From the NCBI RefSeq assembly GCF_013362815.1, contig NZ_JABFVK010000013.1:310001-374000 (forward strand): a DNA stretch of 64,000 nt. The letters are read 5' to 3'. Under the pieces are notes generated by a model. That model did no database searches. It was not told where the DNA came from and was given only the letters and a program-made list of their open reading frames with translations. The translations under genes and the position numbers were made by a program. Shown in pieces: positions 39,397 to 48,036 of the stretch. Within the stretch, counting starts at the first letter, position 1; each line of letters begins with the position of its first letter. The DNA comes from Hamadaea sp. Its GTDB lineage: Bacteria; Actinomycetota; Actinomycetes; Mycobacteriales; Micromonosporaceae.

Positions 39397-41460
39397 ATGT
39401 TCCGAACCTGCGCCCGGCGGCTCGCCACCGGGGCCGTTCTCGCTCTCGTCAGCACGGGTATCGTCACCGCGATGCACACTCCGGCGCTGGCGGCGAACAC
39501 GACGTACTACGTCGACGCCTCGGCCGGCGCCGACGCCAACAGCGGCCTCGACCAGAGCCATCCCTGGAAGAGTCTCAGCAAGATCAACGCCACGACCTTC
39601 GGCGCCGGCGACAAGATCCTGCTCAAGGCCGGCAGCGTCTGGACCGGCCAGCTGTGGCCGAAAGGCTCCGGCGCGGCCGGTTCGCCGATCGTCATCGACT
39701 CCTACGGCACCGGCAGCAAACCCCGGATCAACGGTGCGGGCACGGTCGCCGACGCCGTACGCCTGTTCAATCAGGAGTACTGGACGATCCGCAACCTCGA
39801 GGTGACCAACACCGTGCCGCCCACCGGAACGCCCGGCGCGAACCTCGGCGACTTCCGCGGCATCCACGTCAGCGGCGACAACAGCCAGACACTCGACGGA
39901 TTCGTCATCGACGCAGTCACCGTCCACGACGTCACCGGCCAGGTCAACTGGATCGGCGGCGACACTGCGGACAACCAGCCCGGCATCACCTTCCAGACCG
40001 GCTGGGACAAGTCGAAGCGTACGGGCGGGATCGTCTTCGACACCACCGTGCCCAACATCGCGGCCCCACCGAGTACGCCGACGATCCTCAACGGCATCAC
40101 GGTGCAGAACTCGTCGATCTCGAACACGTCGTTCGCCGGCATCGTCGTCAAGCAGTACACCGGATCCAGCTCCGGCGCGGTCGCCACCGGCTGGGGAACC
40201 CGCACCGGCGCCAGCGACACGACGTTCAAGCCGCACACCAACGTGACGATTCGCAACAACTACATCACGCAAGCTGCGACGGCGTACGGCTGCAACGGCA
40301 TCTACCTCACCGACGTCCGCGGCGGCACCATCGAACGCAACGTCGTCGACAAGACCGGCACCTCCGGCATCGAGACCTACTTCGCCGACAACGTGACGAT
40401 CCAGTTCAACGAGGTCTTCGGCACGTCGCAGAAGGCCGGAGGCGCCGACTCCAACGGCATCGACACCGACAAGGGCACAACTGGCCAAGTCGTCCAGTAC
40501 AACTACGTCCACGGCAACGGCGACGGCATCCTGCTGTGCCAGTTCGCCTTCGGCAACGTCGTCCTGCGCTACAACGTGATCACCAGCAACACCCGCTACC
40601 AGATCTACCTGCACTCCGACCCGGCGGCGCGGGCCCAGATCTACAACAACACCCTGTACAACGACGCCAGCAACTATCTGATCTACGGCTACGGCACCTA
40701 CCTGACCTCTGTTTACGCGATCAGCAACAACATCCTCTACTCCACCCGGGCCAACGCCACCATCTCGACGGGCTCCACCATCACCTACAGCCACAACTTG
40801 TACGGCGGCGCGACCCTGACCGTGCCCAGCGGCGACACCGGAGCCGTGGTGGCGAACCCGCAGTTCGTCTCAGCCCCGATCAACGCCCCGTCCGGTACGC
40901 AGGCCACCGGCCCGGCGCTCGCAGCTGCGTACGAGCTGAAGGTGTCGGCGGGCTCGCCCGCGGTCAACGGCGGTGTCACGATCTCCGGCAACGGCGGCCG
41001 CGACTACGAAGGCAACACCCTCTACATCGGCGCCGCCGACATCGGCGCGTTCGAGCAGCCCACCGGCTCGACCACCCGATACGAAGCCGAAACCGCTCCG
41101 GCGGTCTGCACCGGAACGATCGACTCGAACTGGTCGGGGTACTCGGGTTCGGGATTCTGCAACGGTGACAACGCCGTCGGTGCGTACGCCCAGTTCACGG
41201 TCAGCACCCCGGCGGCCGGCACGGCCACGTTGAGGGTGCGATTCGCCATCGGCGGCACGACCGGCCGCTCCGCCGACGTGATCGTGAACGGGTCCACGGC
41301 GGCCACTGTGTCGTTCGAGGCCACCGGCGGATGGAGTACCTGGGCCACCAAGACGCTGACCGTCTCGCTCAACGCCGGAAGCAACACGATCCGGTTCAAC
41401 CCGACCACCTCCAACGGCCTGGCCAACCTCGACTACCTCGAAGTCGCGACCACGCCATAG
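39397..41460 (+). CDS. Secreted right-handed beta-helix protein with C-terminal CBM35, putative polysaccharide lyase or hydrolase
   Basis: The 687-residue protein has a signal peptide ending ALAAN. A long parallel beta-helix follows (about 35-555, opening TTYYVDASAGADANSG and containing many N-rich turns). The CBM35 spans about 561-686. The fold is shared by PL6, PL1, PL9 and related lyases and some hydrolases; I see no diagnostic active site for any one family. The ATG has GAGGAG seven bases upstream, 25 bases after the cupin gene, so it closes the importer D operon. A 14-bp hairpin terminator follows. It is likely the secreted enzyme that generates the importer substrate. Confidence 0.82.
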   Translation: MFRTCARRLATGAVLALVSTGIVTAMHTPALAANTTYYVDASAGADANSGLDQSHPWKSLSKINATTFGAGDKILLKAGSVWTGQLWPKGSGAAGSPIVIDSYGTGSKPRINGAGTVADAVRLFNQEYWTIRNLEVTNTVPPTGTPGANLGDFRGIHVSGDNSQTLDGFVIDAVTVHDVTGQVNWIGGDTADNQPGITFQTGWDKSKRTGGIVFDTTVPNIAAPPSTPTILNGITVQNSSISNTSFAGIVVKQYTGSSSGAVATGWGTRTGASDTTFKPHTNVTIRNNYITQAATAYGCNGIYLTDVRGGTIERNVVDKTGTSGIETYFADNVTIQFNEVFGTSQKAGGADSNGIDTDKGTTGQVVQYNYVHGNGDGILLCQFAFGNVVLRYNVITSNTRYQIYLHSDPAARAQIYNNTLYNDASNYLIYGYGTYLTSVYAISNNILYSTRANATISTGSTITYSHNLYGGATLTVPSGDTGAVVANPQFVSAPINAPSGTQATGPALAAAYELKVSAGSPAVNGGVTISGNGGRDYEGNTLYIGAADIGAFEQPTGSTTRYEAETAPAVCTGTIDSNWSGYSGSGFCNGDNAVGAYAQFTVSTPAAGTATLRVRFAIGGTTGRSADVIVNGSTAATVSFEATGGWSTWATKTLTVSLNAGSNTIRFNPTTSNGLANLDYLEVATTP

Positions 41461-41483
41461 CGCCTGCTCCACGGACGAGAACA

Positions 41484-41515
41484 GGGCCCGGCTGCGTTGG
41501 TACGCAGCCGGGCCC
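41484..41515. terminator. Strong bidirectional terminator
   Basis: A perfect 14-bp stem (41484-41497 with 41502-41515) and a 4-base loop sit 23 bases after the beta-helix gene. It also lies 37 bases beyond the 3' end of the convergent SGNH hydrolase gene, so it can end both transcription units. Confidence 0.88.
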
Positions 41516-41552
41516 TCCTGCATTACGCCGCCCCTCGTCGTCGCTCCGCTGA

Positions 41553-42941
41553 TCACGCCGTGGCGGACCGGCGGAGTAGCGCCCCGGTCAGCACGGGCAC
41601 ATAGAACTCGGTCATGCCCCCGAGGTTTGGATGCGTGCCGGTGCCGCCGGTGCCTGGGAAACCGTTGACGAGGCTGTCGAACGTGTAGGCAACTCGTTGA
41701 GCATCGACGCGGGTGTCGAGCGTCGTGTCCGCGAAGACGTCGGCTACGACCACATTCCACTTCTGCGCGGCCTGCAGAGTCACCTGACGGAGCGGCAGTT
41801 GAGTGTCCCAGTCTCGCGAGCCCAGCTTGTGGACGGCCACGTAGACGATCTGGGCGGCCGGCCACTTCTGCTTCATCGCATAGATGGTGGCCTCGAGCGA
41901 ACCGGCGTACGTCCGGGTGTCGAAGGTCGCCGGATCTTGGGACGGGCTGACCACGCCGATCACGTACGTGTGCTGATCATGGATCTCGATGGCGTCGTTG
42001 GTTCCGCCGTCGAACACCACGAACGCCGGCGATACGGTGCTGGCGTTTCGCACCTGCGTGATGATCTGCCCGCCAGAAGCGGTGGACGGTCCGATGGTCG
42101 CCCCGTTCCTGGCGTACTTGGTCAGCGTCATCTTCTCCCGTTCCGCGACGAGATTGACAAAGCTGCGCGGATACTGATGCCCGTAGACGATGCTGTCGCC
42201 GAACGCGTAGACCGACGACCCGGCCAGTGAACCGTTGGCGGCGTACGCGGGACGGGTCAACCGGAAGTTGTCGATCGACTGCACGCCGGATCCGTAGTAG
42301 TTGCAAGCGACGACCCGGGCGAGGTTGGTCCCGGTGATGGTCGCCGTCGCCGAGGCGATCACCCGTGGTGAAGTCCCTTTGCTGGTGATCGTGTACTGGA
42401 TCCGTCGGAGGGTGAGGTGAAGATCGACGGTGTACCACTTGGTGCGGTCGAAGCTCGTCCTGATCCACGTCGGGTTGAGCGAATCGGGAGCCGAGGTGGA
42501 GGCTGAGTCCGGTCCGGCCACCGCATAGCGGAGCTCCGAGGCGGTCGCCGCGATGGCGAAGACGAGATGCCCGTTGCCGTCGCGGAACTCGACGCCGGTC
42601 TTCATTGCATCGCTAGTGATCGCCGTCTTCCAGTCGAACCGCAGGTCGAGCGTCCGCTCGGTCAGGATCGACGCCGACAGCGGGCGTACCGAGGTCGTGT
42701 AGTTCTTCATGCCTTGCGTGACGTTCAGTACGCCGTTGCTGATGCTGGCTCCGATGGGGAACCCGAAGTTCGGCGGATCGGTCTGAGCAGCGAATGTTTC
42801 GTACATCAACACTGTGCCCGTGGCGTCGGAGGCCGAGGCGTCATCCGGCACGACGGCCGGGCAGAACGCGACGATCCCCGCGACGACGAGCCTGGTCCAT
42901 ATTACGAGCTGGCTTCCGGTTCTGCGAATGACGATAGGCAT
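41553..42941 (-). CDS. Secreted SGNH/GDSL hydrolase with N-terminal beta-sandwich
   Basis: The 462-residue protein has a signal peptide (ending near DASASDA) and a beta-sandwich of LamG-like type (about 45-235). A C-terminal SGNH esterase domain follows, with FGDSI (Ser250), GGTND and a final THPN His. It probably deacetylates or otherwise de-esterifies a polysaccharide. The ATG at 42941 follows GGAG; it starts 37 bases after the GH16-type gene on the same strand and is cotranscribed with it. Substrate unknown. Confidence 0.82.
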   Translation of the reverse strand: MPIVIRRTGSQLVIWTRLVVAGIVAFCPAVVPDDASASDATGTVLMYETFAAQTDPPNFGFPIGASISNGVLNVTQGMKNYTTSVRPLSASILTERTLDLRFDWKTAITSDAMKTGVEFRDGNGHLVFAIAATASELRYAVAGPDSASTSAPDSLNPTWIRTSFDRTKWYTVDLHLTLRRIQYTITSKGTSPRVIASATATITGTNLARVVACNYYGSGVQSIDNFRLTRPAYAANGSLAGSSVYAFGDSIVYGHQYPRSFVNLVAEREKMTLTKYARNGATIGPSTASGGQIITQVRNASTVSPAFVVFDGGTNDAIEIHDQHTYVIGVVSPSQDPATFDTRTYAGSLEATIYAMKQKWPAAQIVYVAVHKLGSRDWDTQLPLRQVTLQAAQKWNVVVADVFADTTLDTRVDAQRVAYTFDSLVNGFPGTGGTGTHPNLGGMTEFYVPVLTGALLRRSATA

Positions 42942-42978
42942 GCGAGGGGCTCCTCTGACGACGCGGGGATCTGTGGCG

Positions 42979-44247
42979 CTATTTGCGCTCGAGGGCCCAG
43001 ACGGTGGTGCTGTCGGTCGACCCGGTGTTCCACTTCAGCTCGCCGCCCGCGGTGGCGTACATGTAGTCGCGGTCGGAGCGGCTGTTGTTGAGGCGGTAGC
43101 CGCCAGTGGCCGGTTCCAAGCCCCAGAGCGAATCGGCGATCACTTCGCCGGAGTTCCAGAGGACGGCGTTGTTGGCGCCGTCGGTGTCCAGGTAGTACCG
43201 CCCGGTCCTGACGTTGCGGATCGTCCACGCGCCTGAGGGGTCCTGGGTCACGACCCAGTCTTGGTCGTCATAGGAGCTCGCTGGCGCGACCGTCATGACG
43301 CCACTGGCCTCGGAGTCCAGATATCTGCCAGTCGCCACATTCCGGATCTTGTACGTGGCGCCACTGACGACGCCGCCTGTGTCGGCGCGCTTGTACGCGC
43401 GAAAGTAGTCGACGACGAATTCCTTCGGCTGAGTCGCGTTCGGATCCACGGTGCCGGTCCAGCCGGCGTTCTCATAGATGCCCAGCAGGAACACCGACGG
43501 GTACGCGGGGGACGCGTTGATGGTGTCCTTCAGGACGTTGTCCACGTAGAGCTTGATCTGGGTGGGGTTCCATTCGAGGGCGTAGATGTGAAAGTCGGCG
43601 GTCATGTCGAAGCCGACGGACACCGTGTTCCCGGCTTCGGGAAGGTTCGGGTCGGACCACTTGTGGAGGTTGTAGTAGAAGCTCTGCAGCCCGTGTACGC
43701 CCGGCGCGTGCTCGACGACGTCGATCTCGGCCCGCTGCGTCGAGGTGTCCTGCTTGCCGACCGTCCAGAACGCAGTGTGAATACCGGTACGCGCGGACGA
43801 CTTCGCGCGGATCTCGAAGTATCCGTACTGGGGCGCGTACTTCATGACCGTGGGAATCGAGTGATCGAACGGCGACGTCTGATGCAAGCCGGTCCGCTGT
43901 CCCGTCTGGATGCTGGAGACCTTCATCGGATTGTCGGCGTAGTAGGTCGGCTGGTCATTGTCGATCCGCAGGACGAGAGCGTTGTCCCGGAAGCCGTAAC
44001 GCGCCCGGGAACGCCACTCCGGCGTTCGCGATTCGAGATAGTTCGTGACCCACAGCCCGGTGTCGAGGCTGCCGTCGAACTCGTCATGCCGATCGAGAAT
44101 CCAGCCAGGCTTGTCCAGCGGATTCGGTTGGACGCCGGCTGCTTGGAGCGGTTGAGCACCGGTCATGGCTACCACCAGGCCCGAGGTGAGCAACGAGAGT
44201 GCGGCCGCCAGCGCCGTACGCCGGCGGACATCGGTCTTCGCATTCAT
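42979..44247 (-). CDS. Secreted GH16-type glycanase with C-terminal ricin-like domain
   Basis: The 422-residue protein has a signal peptide ending near QAAG and a GH16 jelly-roll catalytic domain (about 45-285). The ExDxxE motif is AEIDVVEH, giving nucleophile Glu164, Asp166 and acid/base Glu169. A trefoil or ricin-like lectin domain follows (about 292-421). GH16 enzymes cut beta-1,3/1,4-glucans, beta-galactans such as agar or porphyran, and related polymers; the subfamily cannot be assigned by eye. The start ATG has AAAGGAG 13 bases upstream. Its promoter carries the same operator as the importer D operon, so the two are coregulated. Confidence 0.85.
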   Translation of the reverse strand: MNAKTDVRRRTALAAALSLLTSGLVVAMTGAQPLQAAGVQPNPLDKPGWILDRHDEFDGSLDTGLWVTNYLESRTPEWRSRARYGFRDNALVLRIDNDQPTYYADNPMKVSSIQTGQRTGLHQTSPFDHSIPTVMKYAPQYGYFEIRAKSSARTGIHTAFWTVGKQDTSTQRAEIDVVEHAPGVHGLQSFYYNLHKWSDPNLPEAGNTVSVGFDMTADFHIYALEWNPTQIKLYVDNVLKDTINASPAYPSVFLLGIYENAGWTGTVDPNATQPKEFVVDYFRAYKRADTGGVVSGATYKIRNVATGRYLDSEASGVMTVAPASSYDDQDWVVTQDPSGAWTIRNVRTGRYYLDTDGANNAVLWNSGEVIADSLWGLEPATGGYRLNNSRSDRDYMYATAGGELKWNTGSTDSTTVWALERK

Positions 44248-44394
44248 GACGATTCGCGGTCTCCTTTAACTATGAGCACCCTGAGCGACTTCTGGGCGCG
44301 TGGCAGCGCGGGCGGCGGATGGCCATGTGCCGATGGCCGGTCCTCCGTCCTTGGTCACGGAGCAGCAGCATGGGGCTCGTGCCGAACCCCATGT

Positions 44395-44440
44395 CGGAAA
44401 ACGTATTCCGTAGTCTGGTGACACATTTCGATCGTGTCAA
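44395..44440 (-). promoter_or_regulatory. Promoter/operator cassette of the GH16-type gene
   Basis: On the minus strand: TTGACA (44435-44440), 17 bases, CAGACT (44412-44417), one base, then CGGAATACGTTTTCC (44396-44410). The order and spacing equal the cassette at 33279-33323. The operator lies about 150 bases before the GH16-type start, leaving a long untranslated leader. Confidence 0.75.
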
Positions 44441-44990
44441 GGGTCGATGTCTGGAGGACCGGACCTGCAGATGCGTGGGCGAGCGATCGGCGCTCCGGTG
44501 GAGTGTCGCAAGGGGACGGCAGGCCGGGGATCTGGCGGCGTCTGCTCACGCTGACCTGCGGTCGCAGTCTGGTGTGCCGCGGGCGCCGGCACTGATGGGC
44601 CAGACGGGCATTGCCATCGACGTCTCGCCGAACTTGGTGCCCGTCATCTCCTTGATGGGCGCAGCCGACAGGGGAGTGACCCCGACGGGTGCTCCTCCGG
44701 TTGGAGCAAAAAGCGGAGAACTTCGATTGACACTTAAATGAGCGTAGGGCAATCTATCTGTTGCATATCCGATTCGGGCCGACAGCGGGAAACCCGCCCC
44801 GCGTCGGCGAGGGTGCCGCCGCCCTTTCAGATCCGCACCGGACCGGACGGTAAACAGCTGTCAGCTGTCCGCTGTCGCTGGGCGGACCGCGCACGGTCCG
44901 TGGGCTTTCGCGGGTCGCCCCTTTGCCATGCCCACCGAGAGATCAGTCGGTCCCACACACCTCAACTACCGCAGGACGCCAGGAGGCATC
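44441..44990. other. Intergenic region without a convincing gene
   Basis: Between the GH16-type promoter and the alpha/beta-hydrolase gene I see no supported coding sequence. Short open frames on both strands lack ribosome sites and family features. A promoter candidate facing right is TTGACA (44727-44732), 17 bases, CAATCT (44750-44755), which would serve the hydrolase gene at 44991. The hydrolase ribosome site AGGAGG is at 44981-44986. Confidence 0.5.
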
Positions 44991-46295
44991 GTGTCCATGC
45001 AACGACGAACCGTCCTCAAGCTCGCAACCACGGCAGCAGCCGGAACAGGTCTGTCTCTACTCGGAGCCGGCCAGGGCTACGCCGACCCCGCCCCGGCGAC
45101 GCCCTTCGCCGTCGGCGTGCGCCAATACAGCTGGACCCGCGGCAGTCGCCAGATCACCACCTACGTGTACTACCCGGCCACTGGAACCCCCGGGGGCAGC
45201 CCGGTCACCAACGCCCCGGTCGCTCCCGGCGTCTTCCCCGTCTACAACTTCACCCACGGATACAGCAGCAGCCCCCAGAACTCCCTGTTCGTGATCCGCC
45301 CGCTGGCGGCCGCAGGTTTCATCGTGCCCGCCCCGTACTTTCCCAACATCAACATCAACGACGTCTACAACGGCAACATGTCGATGGATGTCTCGGAAGT
45401 CCTCACGCGAACGCTGGCACTGAACACCTCCAGCGACGCTCTCGCGGGACACATCAACACCGGCATCGGGGTGGGCGTATCAGGTCACTCCATGGGCGGC
45501 ATGACCACCCACGGTCTGCTGACGGCCTGGCCGGACTCCCGGATCGTGTCCGCCAACCCGCAGTCGTGCGTCGACATGGGCAATCCGTCCACCAGCGTGC
45601 ACGCCAAAGTCCTGTTCGTCCACGGCGACAAGGACACCACCTGCGCCTACAGCTCCGCCCGGCAGGCGTACTCGGAACTGCCCGCGCCCAGGGGATTCCT
45701 TACCTTCGTCGGCGGAAGCCACACCAGCTTCTGGAGCGACACCAAGTTCCCGAACACCGTCGTGGACTGGGCACGGTGGAGCATGTATGGCGACACCACG
45801 GCCCGGGACCGGCTCGCCGGTGATGCCACCTCCTCCTCCACCCGATGGGAGTTCGTGGACGGCAGCACACCCCCGGGTACCACCTACTACAACCTGGTCG
45901 CCCAGCACAGCGGCAAGCTCGCCGACATCAACTCGGCATCCACTTCCGCCGGCGCGCTGCTCATCCAGTGGCCGTCCACTGGACGCACCAACCAGCAGTT
46001 CGAGTTCGCCGACACCGGTGACGGTTACGTGCGTGTCAAGGCCCGCCACAGTGGGCTCGTGCTGCAGGTCGCCGGCAACTCCTCCGGGGCTGACGTCACC
46101 CAGCAGCCGGTCGGCACCGCCGCGAGCCAGCAATGGCGCCTCGTCGACCAGGGCAGCGGCGTCATCAGCCTGATCAACCGGCAGTCCGGATTGGCTCTGG
46201 ACGTGTGGGAGGCCTCCACCGCCGACGGAGCGCGGATCTCGCAGTACGCGTACAACGGCAACGCCAATCAGCGGTTCGCGCGCCGGGCCGTTTGA
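44991..46295 (+). CDS. Secreted alpha/beta hydrolase (PETase/cutinase-like or dienelactone-hydrolase fold) with ricin-type lectin domain
   Basis: The protein is about 434 residues, with a signal peptide ending GYADPA. An alpha/beta hydrolase domain follows (about 40-285), with oxyanion segment FTHGYSSS, nucleophile elbow GHSMGG, Asp in VHGDKDTTC and His in GGSHTSF. A C-terminal ricin-type trefoil spans about 300-434. This arrangement resembles secreted polyester/cutinase-type lipases, but carbohydrate esterases share the fold. The GTG at 44991 has AGGAGG four bases upstream; an ATG at 44997 is ten bases from it and also possible. Confidence 0.83.
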   Translation: MSMQRRTVLKLATTAAAGTGLSLLGAGQGYADPAPATPFAVGVRQYSWTRGSRQITTYVYYPATGTPGGSPVTNAPVAPGVFPVYNFTHGYSSSPQNSLFVIRPLAAAGFIVPAPYFPNININDVYNGNMSMDVSEVLTRTLALNTSSDALAGHINTGIGVGVSGHSMGGMTTHGLLTAWPDSRIVSANPQSCVDMGNPSTSVHAKVLFVHGDKDTTCAYSSARQAYSELPAPRGFLTFVGGSHTSFWSDTKFPNTVVDWARWSMYGDTTARDRLAGDATSSSTRWEFVDGSTPPGTTYYNLVAQHSGKLADINSASTSAGALLIQWPSTGRTNQQFEFADTGDGYVRVKARHSGLVLQVAGNSSGADVTQQPVGTAASQQWRLVDQGSGVISLINRQSGLALDVWEASTADGARISQYAYNGNANQRFARRAV

Positions 46296-46329
46296 CCCCG
46301 TCGCAATCGGCATGACGGCACCATCGGCA

Positions 46330-46365
46330 CCTGTCGGCCCGCGATCGTAACGGCGGGCCGACAGG
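46330..46365. terminator. Bidirectional terminator after the alpha/beta hydrolase gene
   Basis: A perfect 13-bp stem (46330-46342 with 46353-46365) with a 10-base loop lies 34 bases after the stop and 13 bases before the 3' end of the convergent small-protein gene. Confidence 0.85.
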
Positions 46366-46378
46366 TCGGCGTCACGCG

Positions 46379-46615
46379 TCAGGCGTAGATGAACCAGTAG
46401 CCTGAGGGGTAGCTTCCGCCGGTCGGGTACCAGACGCACTGCAGCGGTCCGGTCCAGCCGTAGTTCTCGATGCCGTAATTTCCGATCCGGACGCATTCTG
46501 AGTAGTCGTAGACGACGCCGCGAAGACTCGTCGCGGCGTGTGCTGGCGTGGCCCCGACGAACACCGTCGAACCGGCCAGGATCGTCGCCACGACCGCCAT
46601 CTTGACTCTGCGCAT
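46379..46615 (-). CDS. Small secreted protein of unknown function
   Basis: The 78-residue protein has a clear signal peptide ending PAHAA and a mature part of about 50 residues rich in Tyr, Gly and Trp with two cysteines (SECVRIG and LQCVWYP). The start ATG has GGAGG five bases upstream. No family is recognised. Possible roles are a small inhibitor, a surface peptide or a bacteriocin-like product; this is speculation. Confidence 0.75.
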   Translation of the reverse strand: MRRVKMAVVATILAGSTVFVGATPAHAATSLRGVVYDYSECVRIGNYGIENYGWTGPLQCVWYPTGGSYPSGYWFIYA

Positions 46616-46722
46616 ACTACCTCCATCGATAGAACGATGTGCATGATAATAGATATAGGTCGATCAGAGGGGATCGTCCGATTCGGCGACATGTTTCGGC
46701 AAACCATTGGCCTGATTCGACT

Positions 46723-47421
46723 TTAGGCGGTGTGCGCCTCCAAATGGACGCCGCCGGGTCCGTCGAGCTGAATCCGCGCGATCTCGGTCACGGCCCGATA
46801 CAGCGGGTAGCCCTCGACCGCGTCGCCGTGGCGTACCTGGCACGCGCCGCTCGGATGGGCCACGCCGTCGCGGTCGATGACGGTCATCCGATACTCGCCG
46901 TCGGTGGGCGCACCGGCCAAACTGACCAACAGCCACGACGGTTCGCCCTGGTAGAGGAACACGGTTCCGGTTCGGACGCCGGTGCTGCTGAGGATCGGCA
47001 AGGCTTTCAGATACCGGCCGCCGGCCACGCTCAGCGTCTGGCGATGTTCGGCGGCCAGTCGCCGGTCCGTCGCCGTCGCCTGCCAGACCACCGCGCCGGT
47101 GAGCACTGCCGCCACCAGCACCGCGCATACGACGGCCAAGTGGCGGGTCCAGCTCCGCTTCGACATGGGGGTACGCCGTGCGGGGCGGGCTTCGTGAAGC
47201 CGGTTGAGCACGGCGGATTCGAAGCCGGTCGGCGGCTCGTGAGCCGGGGCGAGCAGGAGCAGCTCGTCGGCGGCCTTGGCCAGCCCGGCCAGCTCGGTGC
47301 GGCAGGCGTCGCAGGTCGCAGTGTGCAACAGGACGGCCGCGCGTTCGGGGCCGGTGGCGGCTCCGGTCGCGACCTCGGCCAGCAGCGGCCGTACGCCTTC
47401 GCAGTCCGGGCGGTCAGTCAT
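46723..47421 (-). CDS. Anti-sigma factor, RskA-like, with zinc-finger domain
   Basis: The 232-residue protein has an N-terminal anti-sigma zinc-binding region with HTATCDAC (the His-x3-Cys-x2-Cys motif), one membrane helix (about 90-113, HLAVVCAVLVAAVLTGAVVW) and an extracytoplasmic RskA-type domain (about 130-230). It would hold the neighbouring ECF sigma factor at the membrane and release it on a signal by regulated proteolysis. It overlaps the sigma gene by eight bases, so the pair is coexpressed. Confidence 0.9.
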   Translation of the reverse strand: MTDRPDCEGVRPLLAEVATGAATGPERAAVLLHTATCDACRTELAGLAKAADELLLLAPAHEPPTGFESAVLNRLHEARPARRTPMSKRSWTRHLAVVCAVLVAAVLTGAVVWQATATDRRLAAEHRQTLSVAGGRYLKALPILSSTGVRTGTVFLYQGEPSWLLVSLAGAPTDGEYRMTVIDRDGVAHPSGACQVRHGDAVEGYPLYRAVTEIARIQLDGPGGVHLEAHTA

Positions 47422-47953
47422 CGGTCACCTCGAGCTGGTCGCGCAGCCGGATCAGACCGAGCCTGATCCGGGTCTTGGCGGTGCCGAGCGGGATGTCCTC
47501 CCGTTCGGCGATCTCCCGGGCGGTGAGCCCGTAGAACGTGGCGAGCACGACGGCGACGGCCTGCTCATGGGGCAGGCCGTGCAGGGCTGTGCGGACCCGG
47601 TCGGCGTCGGGCCAGCCTTCGAGCGGCCGTTCGGCTTGCGGATCGAGCAGCCCGAGCAGAGTGTCCGGCTCGTAGGGCCGTTCGTGGCTGACGCGTACGA
47701 CATCGATGGCGGCGTTCCGGGTGATCGTGAGCAGCCAAGACGCGACGGCTCCGCGGCGCGGGTCGTAGCCGCCCGCGTACCGCCAGGCCCGCAGGAACGC
47801 CTCTTGGGCGACCTCCTCGGCGGTCGCCGGGACGCCGACGATCGTGAGCGCCAGACCGAAGACGCGCGCCTGATATCGGCGTACGAAGGCCGCGGCCGCC
47901 TGGGAGTCGCCGGCCGCCATTCCGGCGACCAGTCCCTCGTCTGTCACCGCCAT
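47414..47953 (-). CDS. RNA polymerase ECF-type sigma factor
   Basis: The 179-residue protein has sigma region 2 (VRRYQARVFGLALTIVG ... EEVAQEAFLRAWR) and sigma region 4 (LPHEQAVAVVLATFYGLTAREIAEREDIPLGTAKTRI). With the adjacent RskA-like anti-sigma factor it resembles SigK-type pairs. There is no ribosome site before the ATG, so a leaderless start is possible. It diverges from a lipoprotein/cytochrome b pair, which are probable targets. Confidence 0.92.
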   Translation of the reverse strand: MAVTDEGLVAGMAAGDSQAAAAFVRRYQARVFGLALTIVGVPATAEEVAQEAFLRAWRYAGGYDPRRGAVASWLLTITRNAAIDVVRVSHERPYEPDTLLGLLDPQAERPLEGWPDADRVRTALHGLPHEQAVAVVLATFYGLTAREIAEREDIPLGTAKTRIRLGLIRLRDQLEVTDD

Positions 47954-47982
47954 GCAAGGTACTACGGCTACGGGCCGTCCGC

Positions 47983-48007
47983 AGATTTCTCCGCCGCCGA
48001 GAAATCT
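47983..48007. promoter_or_regulatory. Inverted repeat in the divergent sigma/lipoprotein promoter region
   Basis: AGATTTCTC (47983-47991) and GAGAAATCT (47999-48007) are perfect inverted arms separated by seven bases. They lie midway in the 83-base gap between the sigma gene and the lipoprotein gene. It is a candidate binding site for a dimeric regulator controlling both directions. Confidence 0.6.
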
Positions 48008-48036
48008 CCATCGAGCGGCCAGGCCGTAGAACTTGT

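Noticed and set aside
44319..44752. Overlapping short frames on both strands before the alpha/beta hydrolase gene
   Set aside because: No ribosome sites, no start context and no recognisable domain; the region contains promoter elements instead.
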